64,000 bases of DNA from an uncultured Pelagibacteraceae bacterium (GCA_902624455.1 CACNXQ010000001.1:1-64000), one strand, 5' to 3'. Positions 17,309-27,617 are shown, counted from the first letter of the stretch. Numbers and translations: made by a program. The notes: generated by a model not told the origin, from the letters alone.

Positions 17309-18889
17309 ATGGAAAATCCAAAAAAAATAGAAATATTAAATAAGGCGGTTGAGGTAAACTCAAACTTATCTTCCAGTGAATTATATGAGATTTCAATAGA
17401 TAAATCAGAGGGCAAGACTACTAATGACGGTGCACTTGTTGTATTAACTGGGAAACATACAGGTAGATCTGTGAATGATAAATTTATTGTAAAAGACGGT
17501 GAGAATGACGAAAAAATTGATTGGGGTAAAATTAATGCACCAATAAGCATTAGCAACTTTAATAAAATATATGAGTCTTTTCTAAATTATGCTCAAAATA
17601 AAATTTTGTATAATCATGACTTGTTAGGTGGTGCTGATAGAAATCATTCAATAGGCGTAAGTATTATTACAGAATATGCTTGGCATGGTCTTTTTGCTAG
17701 ACATCTACTAATCAAACCAAAAGAAAATGAGTTAAAAAATTTTAGAGGAGATTACACAATAATTAATTTTCCAGGGCTTAAATTAGATCCAAAGATACAC
17801 GGTACAAGAAGTGAAACTGTAATAGCTGTGAATTTAAAGGAGAAAATTATCCTTATAGCGGGAACAGAATATGCCGGTGAAACAAAAAAATCTGTTTTTA
17901 CACTCCTTAATTTTTTACTTCCTGAGAAAAATATCATGCCAATGCACTGTTCTGTAAACGTTGGAAAAAATGGTGACTCAGCTGTTTTTTTTGGTCTATC
18001 TGGAACAGGAAAGACAACACTTAGTGCTGACCCTAATAGATCTTTACTTGGCGATGACGAGCATGGCTGGTCAGATGAAGGATTATTTAATTTTGAAGGC
18101 GGTTGTTATGCAAAGCTAATACGTCTTTCTAAAACTGCTGAACCAGAAATCTATGCAACTACAAAAATGAAAACATCAGTCATCGAAAATGCAATTTTAA
18201 AAGATAATGGTGAGCTTGATTTAGACGATGGCACTATTACAGAAAATACAAGAGGCGCTTATCCTCTAGAATTTATTCCAAATGTTACTATTGAAGAAAG
18301 AGTAAACCATCCAAAAAATATAATTATGCTTACAGCAGATGCTTTTGGAGTTATGCCACCGATTGCTAAATTAAGTCCTGATCAAGCTATGTATCATTTC
18401 CTATCCGGATACACTGCTAAAGTGGCTGGAACTGAAATGGGACTATCAAAAGATCCAACTGCAACATTTTCTACATGTTTTGGTGCTCCATTCATGCCGA
18501 GAAGACCTATTGAATATGGAAATTTATTAAAAGAAAAGATATCTGAACACAAGGCTGATTGTTGGATAGTCAATACAGGTTGGTCAGGAGGACCTTATGG
18601 AGTTGGTCATAGAATTTCTCTCAGTGATACAAGGAAATTAGTTTCACTTGCGCTAGACGGTAACCTAAAAGACATCGAAATGAGAAAAGATCCTAATTTT
18701 GGTTTTGAGGTGCCAATGCATATTGAAGGAATAAATCAAAACTTACTCAACCCAAAAGAGTCTTGGAAAGATAGAGAAGCCTATGATCAACAAGCAAATA
18801 AACTTGTAAAAATGTTTATTGATAATTTTAAGCAATTTGAAATGTATGTTGAAGCCTCTGTAACTGACTCCGGGCCCACTATTCAGTAA
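17309..18889 (+). CDS. pckA: Phosphoenolpyruvate carboxykinase (ATP)
   Basis: Converts oxaloacetate and ATP to phosphoenolpyruvate, CO2 and ADP, the entry step of gluconeogenesis. I chose ATG 17309 (MENPKKIEILNKAVEV; 526 residues, close to the usual 530-540) over an upstream in-frame start at 17219 that would run through the promoter region and its inverted repeat. Visible marks: the kinase P-loop GLSGTGKTTLSADP, LLGDDEHGW metal site, RGAYPLEFIPN and the late GWSGGPYGVGHRISL. The presence of pckA suggests growth on organic acids or amino acids. Its last 11 bp overlap the end of the convergent MFS gene. Confidence 0.96.
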   Translation: MENPKKIEILNKAVEVNSNLSSSELYEISIDKSEGKTTNDGALVVLTGKHTGRSVNDKFIVKDGENDEKIDWGKINAPISISNFNKIYESFLNYAQNKILYNHDLLGGADRNHSIGVSIITEYAWHGLFARHLLIKPKENELKNFRGDYTIINFPGLKLDPKIHGTRSETVIAVNLKEKIILIAGTEYAGETKKSVFTLLNFLLPEKNIMPMHCSVNVGKNGDSAVFFGLSGTGKTTLSADPNRSLLGDDEHGWSDEGLFNFEGGCYAKLIRLSKTAEPEIYATTKMKTSVIENAILKDNGELDLDDGTITENTRGAYPLEFIPNVTIEERVNHPKNIIMLTADAFGVMPPIAKLSPDQAMYHFLSGYTAKVAGTEMGLSKDPTATFSTCFGAPFMPRRPIEYGNLLKEKISEHKADCWIVNTGWSGGPYGVGHRISLSDTRKLVSLALDGNLKDIEMRKDPNFGFEVPMHIEGINQNLLNPKESWKDREAYDQQANKLVKMFIDNFKQFEMYVEASVTDSGPTIQ

Positions 18890-20153
18890 GTCTTCTAGCT
18901 AATTCAATATCTCGCGCATAAGTAAAACTAGCCAAATAATAACATATTATTGCTATAAAGCCTGAGGATCCCATTGTAAGCAAAGAATAAGTATAAGGTG
19001 TAGCAGTGGTATCAAATATATAATCAGATAAAAACCCTGTTGCAAAGCTTCCAAAACCCATTCCAATTATATTTACACCCAATATAAAAACTGCAACCAT
19101 CGTTGTCCTCACTTTGAAAGGAGTCAGTTCTTGAACAGCTGCAAAAACTGGTCCATAGAAAAATGTAACATTCATAGATATAAAAAATAAGGTGAAATAA
19201 AAAAATAAACTATCTGGTGAAGCGAATCTATAACCTAAAACCAAAGGTGTTAAAATGAGGTAAGAGATAGTTAGAAATGTCATCGAACCACCTTTAAAAT
19301 TTTTACTAAACTTATCAGAAAGGACTCCTCCTAAAATGCCCCCAATCGATCCTCCTATGATGAAAAAGACTCCAAAAATTGTATTATAAGAAGAGGCGGT
19401 AAATTCTCTTTCTTGAACCGCCCAGAGAACTTCAAAGTTTCCAGCTCCAAGAGGAATGTGTAGAAAAATACTACCTATAATAACGAGTGTGAGAGATCTT
19501 GACTTAAAAAGTGTCGATTTAGTAAGTTTAAGAATGTCCCCTATCGTTAAAGACTGATCATCATTTTTTTGAGCAACATCCATAACGCCTCTTTTAGGCT
19601 CAAATAAAAAAAATGCAAAAATTGCAAGTATCGCACCTAAAACACCTAAAAAAATAAATACATTTCTCCAGCCATATAAAGGTCCAAAGTAAGCTGAAAC
19701 AATAAAGCCAAACCCTACACCTAAAGGTATGCCGAGATAATATATAGCTGAAGCTGTGCCTCTTTTGTCTTGTTTATATAAATCTGATAAAATCGATATT
19801 GAGTTTGGAGATAAAGCAGATTCGCCAATTCCAATAAATGCTCTTGCGATAATTAAGTGATAAAAATTTTTCGCAACGCCCGTGAAAGCAGTCATAATAC
19901 TCCAAAGAAAAACACCTACAGCAATTATTTTTACTCTATTGAATTTGTCCCCAAGCAAACCCATAAAAATGCCAAAAATAGAATAAAAGAATAAAAAATA
20001 TAAACCTGTTAAGAGACCCCATTCAACATTTGTCAGATTAAACTCAGCCTTTATTTCGTTTGAAAAGGCCATTAGTAAATTTCTGTCTACGAAATTAAAA
20101 ATATTTAAAATTAAAAGGAATGTAAGATAGAGATGAGGAATGTATTTGTTCAA
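18879..20153 (-). CDS. MFS transporter, Spinster-like
   Basis: A 424-residue inner-membrane protein with 12 predicted helices. The loop 2-3 signature appears as GLLGDKFNRVKI, and NFVDRNLLMAF in the first helix with IGIGESALSPNS in helix 4 is typical of the Spinster-like branch of the major facilitator superfamily. The substrate is unknown. It starts at TTG two bases after the cytidylyltransferase-cupin gene, so it belongs to the polA transcript. The 3' end overlaps pckA by 11 bp tail to tail. Confidence 0.87.
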   Translation of the reverse strand: MNKYIPHLYLTFLLILNIFNFVDRNLLMAFSNEIKAEFNLTNVEWGLLTGLYFLFFYSIFGIFMGLLGDKFNRVKIIAVGVFLWSIMTAFTGVAKNFYHLIIARAFIGIGESALSPNSISILSDLYKQDKRGTASAIYYLGIPLGVGFGFIVSAYFGPLYGWRNVFIFLGVLGAILAIFAFFLFEPKRGVMDVAQKNDDQSLTIGDILKLTKSTLFKSRSLTLVIIGSIFLHIPLGAGNFEVLWAVQEREFTASSYNTIFGVFFIIGGSIGGILGGVLSDKFSKNFKGGSMTFLTISYLILTPLVLGYRFASPDSLFFYFTLFFISMNVTFFYGPVFAAVQELTPFKVRTTMVAVFILGVNIIGMGFGSFATGFLSDYIFDTTATPYTYSLLTMGSSGFIAIICYYLASFTYARDIELARRLTE

Positions 20154-20155
20154 AA

Positions 20156-20932
20156 TTAAACCCTATTAAAATCATCTTCATATCTAGTAATATCATCTTC
20201 GCCAAAATATGATCCTGTTTGAATTTCAATAATATTAAGCATTTGTTCAGTTTTATTTTCAAGTCTGTGTTTTGATCCAACAGGTATAAAGATTGACTGA
20301 TTTATTTTAAGGGTAGTTTCTTTCTCATTTATGACTACAACAGCTTCTCCCTTTATTACAGTCCAAGTCTCAGATCTTTTTTTATGTGATTGAAGACTTA
20401 ATCTTGAATTGGGGTTAACTTGTATTTCCTTTATTTTATGATCATCACTGTCATCAATAACCCTGTACCAACCCCAAGGCCTAAACTCTTTGACGCCTTT
20501 CCAATTATTTAGAATCCAACTTGACGAGTTCATTTTAAAATCACCACCCACACCAAATTCAAAGATCACATTATCATTTGAAGCAAATTTATCCATTTCG
20601 GGAGTATTTTTTGACCCTCGATCTCCTCCGTTTGCAAAAACTATTTTATTATTCGGGTAACGTTGAATAGTTTGACTAATTGCATCAGCTGCTGAGTTTA
20701 ATTCATCATCTTCAAAGCCTATTGCCTCATCAACAACATCAATATTAGAGACTATCTCAAGTCTTTCATTAAAAGGTAAAAACGGACTTCCTTTTTTCTT
20801 TGTCAACCAAGCGTCAGAGTTGATGCCTACAATAAGTTTATTACCTAACTTTTTGGCTTCCTTAAAATAGGCAATATGTCCACTATGCAGTGGATCAAAG
20901 CCACCAGTTACAACGACTATAATATCATTCAT
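20156..20932 (-). CDS. Cytidylyltransferase-like domain fused to a phosphomannose-isomerase-type cupin
   Basis: A 258-residue two-domain protein. Residues 1 to about 140 form a nucleotidyltransferase of the glycerol-3-phosphate cytidylyltransferase / RfaE C-terminal type: TGGFDPLHSGHIAYFKEA holds the HxGH motif and FANGGDRGSKNTPE a late nucleotide-binding segment. Residues about 150-258 form a cupin like the isomerase end of type II mannose-6-phosphate isomerases (RPWGWYRVI, LQSHKKRSETW, IPVGSKHRLEN, EIQTGSYFGEDDI). The two suggest synthesis of an activated sugar or polyol for surface glycan. The reaction is not known. It overlaps the polA stop by one base and is followed two bases later by an MFS gene. 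Confidence 0.78.
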   Translation of the reverse strand: MNDIIVVVTGGFDPLHSGHIAYFKEAKKLGNKLIVGINSDAWLTKKKGSPFLPFNERLEIVSNIDVVDEAIGFEDDELNSAADAISQTIQRYPNNKIVFANGGDRGSKNTPEMDKFASNDNVIFEFGVGGDFKMNSSSWILNNWKGVKEFRPWGWYRVIDDSDDHKIKEIQVNPNSRLSLQSHKKRSETWTVIKGEAVVVINEKETTLKINQSIFIPVGSKHRLENKTEQMLNIIEIQTGSYFGEDDITRYEDDFNRV

Positions 20933-23736
20933 TAATGCGCCTCATTCCAGTTACCAGCATAATTGCTATCAACTGATAATGGAACAGATATTTTGAAAAT
21001 GGGTTCTAATGCAGCTTCCATCTCTTGGATTATCATTTTTTTGTAATCTTCAATTTTTGTTTTTTTAATTTCAAAAACTAATTCATCATGTACCTGTAAT
21101 AACATTTTACACTCGTCAGATTTACCCTTCAGTCTTTGTTCAATTTTGATCATTGCAAATTTAATTATATCTGCTGCAGTTCCTTGTATCGGTGCATTAA
21201 TAGCGGCTCTTTCTTGAAAAGATCTTAGGGCAAAATTTTTATCTTTTATTCTTGGAAAGAAACACTTTCTTCCACAAAGTGTCTCAACAAATCCATTTTC
21301 TCTGCAAAGATTTTTTGTATTTTCCATATAATCTCTAATACCTGAAAATTTACTAAAATATCTTTTTATAAATTCATTGGCTTCGTGATTACTAATCGAA
21401 AGTTGCTTAGCAAGACCGAAAGCTGATATGCCATATATAATTCCAAAATTAACCGCTTTTGCTTTTCGTCGCAGGTCTGCAGTTACTTTGTTGAGTGAAA
21501 CATTAAATATCTCTGATGCAGTCAACTGATGTATGTCCTCGTTATTATTGAAAGCTTGCTTGAGTTGACCAACATCAGCAATGTGGGCTAGTACCCTCAA
21601 TTCTATTTGGCTGTAATCAGCAGAAAATATTAAATTACCTTTATCTGCTACAAATGCTTCTCTGATTAATCTTCCTTCGTTTGTTCGGATTGGAATATTT
21701 TGTAAGTTTGGGTCAGATGAAGCTAGTCTACCTGTACTCGTCGATGCCATAGCATAAGAAGTATGTATTCTTCCAGTTTCTTTTGCTATATGATTAGGTA
21801 AAGAGTCTGCATATGTATTTTTAAGTTTTGATAGCTGGCGCCATTCAATTATCAATTGTGCAATCTCATGTCCTTCGTATGATAAATCTTCTAATACTTC
21901 AATACCTGTTGACCTTTCGCCCGTTTTTGTTTTCTTAGATAAAGTCAAACCCATGTTGTCAAAAAGTACTTCTGAAAGCTGCTTAGGTGAACCAATATTG
22001 AATTCGGATCCAGAAATTTTGAAAATTTTATTCTCCAACTTATTCACTCTATCTGAGAAATTTCTAGATAAACTACTTAAGTTATCAGAATCAACTTTGA
22101 TACCATTCATTTCCATTTTCAAGATAGCTTTGATCAATGGTTTTTCTATTGACTCATAAACAAATTTGTTTTTTTCGTGGAAAACTCTTTTAGATAAAAT
22201 TTTAAATAGTTTATAAGTAATTTCAGCATCTTCAGCTGCATACTTTGTTGCATGATCAATATTAACCCTGTCAAAAGTTATTTGAGATTTTCCTGAGCCA
22301 ACAACTTCTTTAAATTTTATAGTTTCAGTATTTAGATGAATTTTAGCCAAATCATCCATATTGTGTCGATGTACATTTGCATCACAAATATAAGACATGA
22401 GCATTGTATCTTCATATGTAACAGTTTCAATTTCGTACTTTTTTAGTATAGCAATATCATACTTTATATTGTGACCAATTTTGACGATAGACTCATCTTC
22501 CATGACAGGTTTGATTTTTTTTATAAAAATTTTAAAGTCTATTTGATCTTTTATTGTCATATTATCCTCACCTATGTGTCGGAGTGGAATGTAATATGAT
22601 GTTTTTGTGTTATTACAAATAGAGATACCAATAAGGTTCGCTTCAATGATATTTAGAGAGTCTGTTTCAACATCAAAGACAAAATTTCCAGTTTCATAAA
22701 TATCACTGATGATTTTATCAAGCTCATCTTTTGAAGTGATTTTTTTATATTCAGTATTCTGATTAGTCTCCGTAATAGTTGCTAATTTTTTTTTATCTTG
22801 AGGTTTTTTATTTATAACTTTAATAGTTATTGACTTATTATTTTCAATTTTTATCTCGGGATTCTTTTTTCTTATGCGATCAGATAATTTTTTTAATTCT
22901 AAGTTTTCTAAAAATGGAACGAGTTTATCTAATGTCAGATCTTTTCTCTTCAAATCTTCAAGCTTAGGAATATTTGATACGTCTTTCTTAAGAGTTACTA
23001 GTTCTTTGCTAATCTTGATTTGATCTTTGAAATCTCTGATGGTTTCTCTTCGTTTTTGCTGTTTAATTTTCTCAAAATTTTTAATAAGGTTTTCAATGCT
23101 TCCATATTCATTAATTAGTTGAGCGGCAGTTTTAATACCTATACCGGGAGCTCCTGGAACATTATCTGAAGAGTCTCCCGCAAGCGCTTGAACATCTATT
23201 ACACCATCAGGACCAACTCCAAACTTTTCAATTACCTCATCGGGCCCGATAACTTTATTTTTCATCGTGTCCAGCATATTTATGTTTTTTGTTACAATTT
23301 GCATGAGATCTTTGTCAGATGATATTATTGAAACTTTCCAATTCTTTTTTTCAGCCTGAGTTGCATAAGTTGCAATAATATCATCAGCTTCAAAACCACT
23401 TAATTCTATTGAAGGTATGCCAAATGCTTTTACAGATTCTTTTATAATCTTGAATTGCGGTATTAAATCCTCCGGCGGATCACCCCTGTTGGCCTTATAA
23501 TCTTTGTAAATATCGTTTCTAAAAGTTTTTCTTGCACTATCAAAAACAACAGCCAAATGTGATGGAACATTAGATGATTTAGTGTCCTCTAAAAGCTTAT
23601 AAAGCATATTACAAAAGCCATTTACTGCTCCTGTTGGCAGTCCATCACTTTTCCTATAAAGAGGAGGTAAAGCATAATAAGCTCTAAAAATATAACCAGA
23701 GCCATCGATTAACAGTAAGCGGTTTTTATCTGACAT
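20932..23736 (-). CDS. polA: DNA polymerase I
   Basis: A 934-residue complete polymerase I for Okazaki fragment processing and repair. N-terminal 5' nuclease: LLIDGSGYIFRAYYAL, EADDIIATYA, SSDKDLMQIV and GDSSDNVPGAPGIGIKTA. The 3'-5' proofreading domain looks active: FDVETDSL, GHNIKYDIAI and YAAEDAEITY all keep their acidic residues. Polymerase motifs A (SADYSQIELRVLAHIA), B (RRKAKAVNFGIIYGIS) and C (QVHDELVFEI) are intact. It lies 7 bp after the zf-CHCC gene and overlaps the next gene by one base, so it sits in a four-gene transcript. Confidence 0.97.
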   Translation of the reverse strand: MSDKNRLLLIDGSGYIFRAYYALPPLYRKSDGLPTGAVNGFCNMLYKLLEDTKSSNVPSHLAVVFDSARKTFRNDIYKDYKANRGDPPEDLIPQFKIIKESVKAFGIPSIELSGFEADDIIATYATQAEKKNWKVSIISSDKDLMQIVTKNINMLDTMKNKVIGPDEVIEKFGVGPDGVIDVQALAGDSSDNVPGAPGIGIKTAAQLINEYGSIENLIKNFEKIKQQKRRETIRDFKDQIKISKELVTLKKDVSNIPKLEDLKRKDLTLDKLVPFLENLELKKLSDRIRKKNPEIKIENNKSITIKVINKKPQDKKKLATITETNQNTEYKKITSKDELDKIISDIYETGNFVFDVETDSLNIIEANLIGISICNNTKTSYYIPLRHIGEDNMTIKDQIDFKIFIKKIKPVMEDESIVKIGHNIKYDIAILKKYEIETVTYEDTMLMSYICDANVHRHNMDDLAKIHLNTETIKFKEVVGSGKSQITFDRVNIDHATKYAAEDAEITYKLFKILSKRVFHEKNKFVYESIEKPLIKAILKMEMNGIKVDSDNLSSLSRNFSDRVNKLENKIFKISGSEFNIGSPKQLSEVLFDNMGLTLSKKTKTGERSTGIEVLEDLSYEGHEIAQLIIEWRQLSKLKNTYADSLPNHIAKETGRIHTSYAMASTSTGRLASSDPNLQNIPIRTNEGRLIREAFVADKGNLIFSADYSQIELRVLAHIADVGQLKQAFNNNEDIHQLTASEIFNVSLNKVTADLRRKAKAVNFGIIYGISAFGLAKQLSISNHEANEFIKRYFSKFSGIRDYMENTKNLCRENGFVETLCGRKCFFPRIKDKNFALRSFQERAAINAPIQGTAADIIKFAMIKIEQRLKGKSDECKMLLQVHDELVFEIKKTKIEDYKKMIIQEMEAALEPIFKISVPLSVDSNYAGNWNEAH

Positions 23737-23743
23737 TATAATT

Positions 23744-23920
23744 TCAAATTATTTTAAATAATTTACTACAATACGGACATACGATTTCATTTTCATCGCC
23801 CATTTCTAGATAAACTTTAGGGTGACCTAATGCGCCTCCACCACCATCACAACTTACTTTTTTTGACTTTACAAATTCAACATCTGAATTTAATTCATCT
23901 TTTATATCTGGTGGTTCCAT
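23744..23920 (-). CDS. Zinc-finger protein of the zf-CHCC family
   Basis: A 58-residue protein from ATG 23920 (MEPPDIKDELNSDVEFVKSK). The signature is CDGGGGALGHPKVYLEMGDE followed by VCPYCSKLF, giving the C-H-C-C zinc site. This family matches the bacterial counterpart of mitochondrial complex I subunit NDUFS6, and the alphaproteobacterial version is thought to accompany NADH dehydrogenase; that role is from family knowledge only. An upstream in-frame extension to 23995 would overlap the divergent ABC gene and lacks the family pattern. It is first in the polA transcript. Confidence 0.87.
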   Translation of the reverse strand: MEPPDIKDELNSDVEFVKSKKVSCDGGGGALGHPKVYLEMGDENEIVCPYCSKLFKII

Positions 23921-23976
23921 TAGGTTAATGATACAAGAAATAAAAATTAAAAACATAAAATTTTCAAAGCATCGCA

Positions 23977-24909
23977 ATGGTAAACCAACCTGCAATATCT
24001 GTTAAAAATTTAAATAAAATATACGGAAAAAATTCATTATCTGAAAAGGTAGCACTTAATAATATAAATTTAGACATTCCTAAGGGATCGATATTTGGTT
24101 TGCTAGGCCCTAATGGTGCGGGTAAGAGTACTTTTATTAATATTCTTGCAGACTTAGTAAAAAAAACTTCTGGTAAAGTTAATGTTCTTGGAGTTGATCA
24201 CGAAAAAGATTTAAAAACAGTTAAATCGTCAATGGGTATTGTTCCACAAGAGTTAAATATTGATCCTTTTTTTACACCTTACGAACTTCTTGAAATTCAA
24301 GCAGGTTTGTACGGTGTCTCAAGAAAAAATAGAAAAACTAATCAAATACTAGAAATGCTTGCTTTATCAGATAAGTCGCAAGCTTATGCGAGAACATTAT
24401 CTGGAGGTATGAGAAGAAGACTTTTAATTGCCAAGGCAATGGTACATGACCCTGAAATATTAATTTTAGATGAGCCTACAGCAGGAGTGGATGTCGAGCT
24501 GCGTTCTAATTTATGGGATAGTATACATTTACTGAACAATAAAGGTAAAACAATTATTCTGACAACTCATTATTTACATGAGGCTGAAGAATTGTGCGAT
24601 ACCATTGCAATCATTGACAGAGGTAAGTTAGTGGCTTGCGATACTAAAGAGAATATAAAATCTTTTATAAATAACAAAAAAATAACTATAAATTATAAAC
24701 CAAAATATAATTTCGATATTTCGGAATTAAAAAAGATGGGTTTGAACATTGAGTATAACGCAAATTGTATTGTGATTAATTATACTCCTAATGAAATTAA
24801 TTTTGATAAAATTTTGCAAAAAATACAAGAAATAGGAATAGAAGTTATAGATATGAATATAAAAGAGTCTAATTTAGAAGATGTTTTTCTAAAGTTAACT
24901 AAGAACTAG
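23977..24909 (+). CDS. ABC transporter ATP-binding protein (ABC-2 exporter type), no permease beside it
   Basis: A 310-residue ATPase. Walker A GLLGPNGAGKSTFINIL near residue 42, Q loop GIVPQELNID, signature LSGGMRRRLLIAKAM, Walker B ILILDEPTAGVD and switch histidine TTHYLHEAEEL are all intact, so it should be active. It resembles YadG/CcmA-type exporters that normally work with an ABC-2 permease encoded next door. None is present: the next gene is a convergent RND exporter whose end overlaps this gene by 11 bp. The membrane partner must lie elsewhere or has been lost. Confidence 0.88.
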   Translation: MVNQPAISVKNLNKIYGKNSLSEKVALNNINLDIPKGSIFGLLGPNGAGKSTFINILADLVKKTSGKVNVLGVDHEKDLKTVKSSMGIVPQELNIDPFFTPYELLEIQAGLYGVSRKNRKTNQILEMLALSDKSQAYARTLSGGMRRRLLIAKAMVHDPEILILDEPTAGVDVELRSNLWDSIHLLNNKGKTIILTTHYLHEAEELCDTIAIIDRGKLVACDTKENIKSFINNKKITINYKPKYNFDISELKKMGLNIEYNANCIVINYTPNEINFDKILQKIQEIGIEVIDMNIKESNLEDVFLKLTKN

Positions 24910-27577
24910 ATTTCCTTGGAAATAATTTGTCAAGTATTACTGCTAATGCAGGTAAGGTTGTCATTGCGCATATCATGTTAACAAAAAACATAAATGTAAG
25001 TAATGATCCCATATCAGCTTGGAATTTCAATGCCGAAAAAGACCAAGTAGATACGCCCACGGCAAGTGTTATCGCTGTGAATACTACCGCTGCACCTGTA
25101 TTTGCAAAAGTATGTTCAAATGCCTCCGTAATGTTCATTCCCTCATTTAACCTTAATTGCGTTCTATTATATATATAAAATGCATAATCCACACCTACTC
25201 CAACTGCTAGAACCATTACTGGAAGAGTTGAAACTTTTAATCCAATTTGAGCTAAATCCATAAATGCATAACCAAGCATAGTTGCAAATGTCAGTGGCAC
25301 CGTGCAACATATCGTTGCTCTCCAATCAAAATATGTAATAAAAACAAGAATAATAATTACTGCGTACACTATTAGCATCATAGGCAGCTCACCTTTTTCA
25401 ATTACTTCATTTGTAGCATGTTGAATGCCGACTGATCCACTAGCTAATCGATATTTTATTTCATCAGCCTCAAATACTAGATGAGAGTATTCTTCGTTAT
25501 TATTAAAAAAATCTTTAAAAGCTGCATCCGATTGTTTTATATCTTTTACTTTGAAATCAACATTTTCGTCAAAAGACTCTATATCAGTGTAATAATTTAA
25601 TAAATTTTGAGTTTGTAAATTACGAGAATTAAATCCATTGTTATATGCGAAGTCAGTAAATTCATCATCGCTAAATACAATTGGATTTTGAGCACCAAGG
25701 CTATCAATTGGAAGTTCCGTGTTACCGACGCCAGATGCATATGGAATAATGGATGTTCCTTCTGCTGGCTTTTGTATCATATACCTGAATGTAAAAGTTT
25801 CATCAGAGTTTCTAAAGTTTTCGTTATATTTTTCTATTGAGTCTATAACTGTACTGATAGTTGTAGCTTTGTGGTCTTCAGTAAAAACATATATAGGTAA
25901 AATAGAGCAAGCCTCATTAAGCAACCCTGTAGTGGGATCAACAACACTGGTTGCGAAAGCAAGAGCTCGTTCATCATGAGGAAGATAGGTCCATTTTAAA
26001 TTACCTTCGGCATAACCACTTAATGCTCTTTTAGCTACACTTGAGAGTGAGATAACTTTTGTTATTCCTGGAATATTTTCCAAATACCAGTGTAGATTGT
26101 CTTGTGCCTCAACTGTATAGGTTGATCTACAAGGATTGATACCTCCTGAAGCCGTTGCTTCAGCAATTACAACTAAAACGTCAGTTGTTACGTTATATCT
26201 TTTTGTTATTTCTGTAATATCTCTATTAAATCTTGCTTCTGGACGTAGCTCTGGCGCTCCTGCATGCAGATCTCCTACATGTCTTTCACTTGCTAAATAT
26301 GCCGCTCCGATAAATAAAACAGCACTTATTGAAAGTGTAATAACTGCTTGTCTCGGTCTGGCTAATTTACCAAAAAAACCCATAAGATTTTGTCTATAAG
26401 TTATTGCTGATTGAGCTGATATTGCAAAGTTGTCATTATATCTAGCGTAAGAGGCAGCAAGTGGTAGCATCACTAAATTAGTCACAATTTTGAATGCAAC
26501 TCCAATTGATGCAGTTATTGCTAGCTCTTTAATCATTGTAATAGGTAATAAAATAAGTGTTCCAAATCCTACTAAGTCTGTGATTAATGCCATTGATCCT
26601 GGAATAATTAATCGCGAGAAGCTCGCTCTCGCTGCAAACTCGGCACTTTTACCGTCTATAACTTCTTTGGTAATCTGATTTACCTGTTGAATTCCATGTG
26701 AGACACCTATTGCAAAAACTAAAAAGGGAACTAGTATCGCCAAAGGATCAAGACCGTAACCAAGAATTTCTAACATTCCGAACTGCCATACCAGTGATGT
26801 TAAAGAACAGATAAGGGGGAGAAATGTTAATGTCCAGGATCGGGAATACCAATAAACAGCAAGCACGGTAAGAATGAAGGCGATTATAAAAAATATAACA
26901 ACGTTAGTCGCTTGAGAAGCAATATCGGATATCATTTTTGCAAATCCAATTATTTCAACTTTATATTTGCCTTGTTCAAATTGATCTCTGATTGTTTCAA
27001 TCTCTTTACCCAGCTCAATATAATCAAGTTTTTCACCTGTACTTCTGTTGTACTCAGTTAATTCGACTTTAATTAGTGAGGAAGTGAAGTCATTTGAAAC
27101 TATACTTCCAACATGACCTCCGGTTAAGATTCTCTCTCTTATTTTATCTATTTTATTCTTATCAAGTTTTTCTGGTACTATATTGCCAGGAATGACTTCT
27201 GTTCTCTCAAATCCTTCTTCGGTAACTCTCATAACAGTAACATTTGAAGTCCATAATGACTGCATTGAACCCTGATTAACACCAGGTAAATATCTGATCG
27301 TTTGATTTAGTTGATATAACTTTTCTAAGTACTCTTTATTAAAAATATCACCCTGAGTAGTACGCAAAGCAACAGTTACACTGTTAGTACCACTTAAATC
27401 ATCAGAATATTGAAAGTATGTTTTTACAAAACTATGGTTTTGAGGGAGTTGTTTTAAAAAACCAGCATCCATTTTTATCTGGACTGCAAAATAACCCATG
27501 ATTAATGTGAGCAGTACAAAACCTGATAATACAATTAAGCGGAATTTGAAAAAAAAATCTTCTATCTTTTGAAGCAT
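24899..27577 (-). CDS. RND-family (MMPL/patched-like) exporter
   Basis: An 892-residue inner-membrane pump with the duplicated RND plan: one helix, a large periplasmic loop, a five- to six-helix block (about 225-420), a second loop (about 440-725) and a final block (about 730-880). Motifs such as FAIGVSHGIQQVNQI and AVGVGVDYAFYIYNRTQLRL mark the two MMPL domains. Relatives move lipids, hopanoids or other hydrophobic molecules rather than classic drugs, and need no AcrA partner in the same operon; none is seen here. It is divergent from the diiron protein across 227 bp rich in palindromes. Substrate unknown. Confidence 0.85.
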   Translation of the reverse strand: MLQKIEDFFFKFRLIVLSGFVLLTLIMGYFAVQIKMDAGFLKQLPQNHSFVKTYFQYSDDLSGTNSVTVALRTTQGDIFNKEYLEKLYQLNQTIRYLPGVNQGSMQSLWTSNVTVMRVTEEGFERTEVIPGNIVPEKLDKNKIDKIRERILTGGHVGSIVSNDFTSSLIKVELTEYNRSTGEKLDYIELGKEIETIRDQFEQGKYKVEIIGFAKMISDIASQATNVVIFFIIAFILTVLAVYWYSRSWTLTFLPLICSLTSLVWQFGMLEILGYGLDPLAILVPFLVFAIGVSHGIQQVNQITKEVIDGKSAEFAARASFSRLIIPGSMALITDLVGFGTLILLPITMIKELAITASIGVAFKIVTNLVMLPLAASYARYNDNFAISAQSAITYRQNLMGFFGKLARPRQAVITLSISAVLFIGAAYLASERHVGDLHAGAPELRPEARFNRDITEITKRYNVTTDVLVVIAEATASGGINPCRSTYTVEAQDNLHWYLENIPGITKVISLSSVAKRALSGYAEGNLKWTYLPHDERALAFATSVVDPTTGLLNEACSILPIYVFTEDHKATTISTVIDSIEKYNENFRNSDETFTFRYMIQKPAEGTSIIPYASGVGNTELPIDSLGAQNPIVFSDDEFTDFAYNNGFNSRNLQTQNLLNYYTDIESFDENVDFKVKDIKQSDAAFKDFFNNNEEYSHLVFEADEIKYRLASGSVGIQHATNEVIEKGELPMMLIVYAVIIILVFITYFDWRATICCTVPLTFATMLGYAFMDLAQIGLKVSTLPVMVLAVGVGVDYAFYIYNRTQLRLNEGMNITEAFEHTFANTGAAVVFTAITLAVGVSTWSFSALKFQADMGSLLTFMFFVNMICAMTTLPALAVILDKLFPRKSSS

Positions 27578-27617
27578 CGTCTCTTTTGTTGTCGTTTAGT
27601 AAAAAATTACGGGAACT

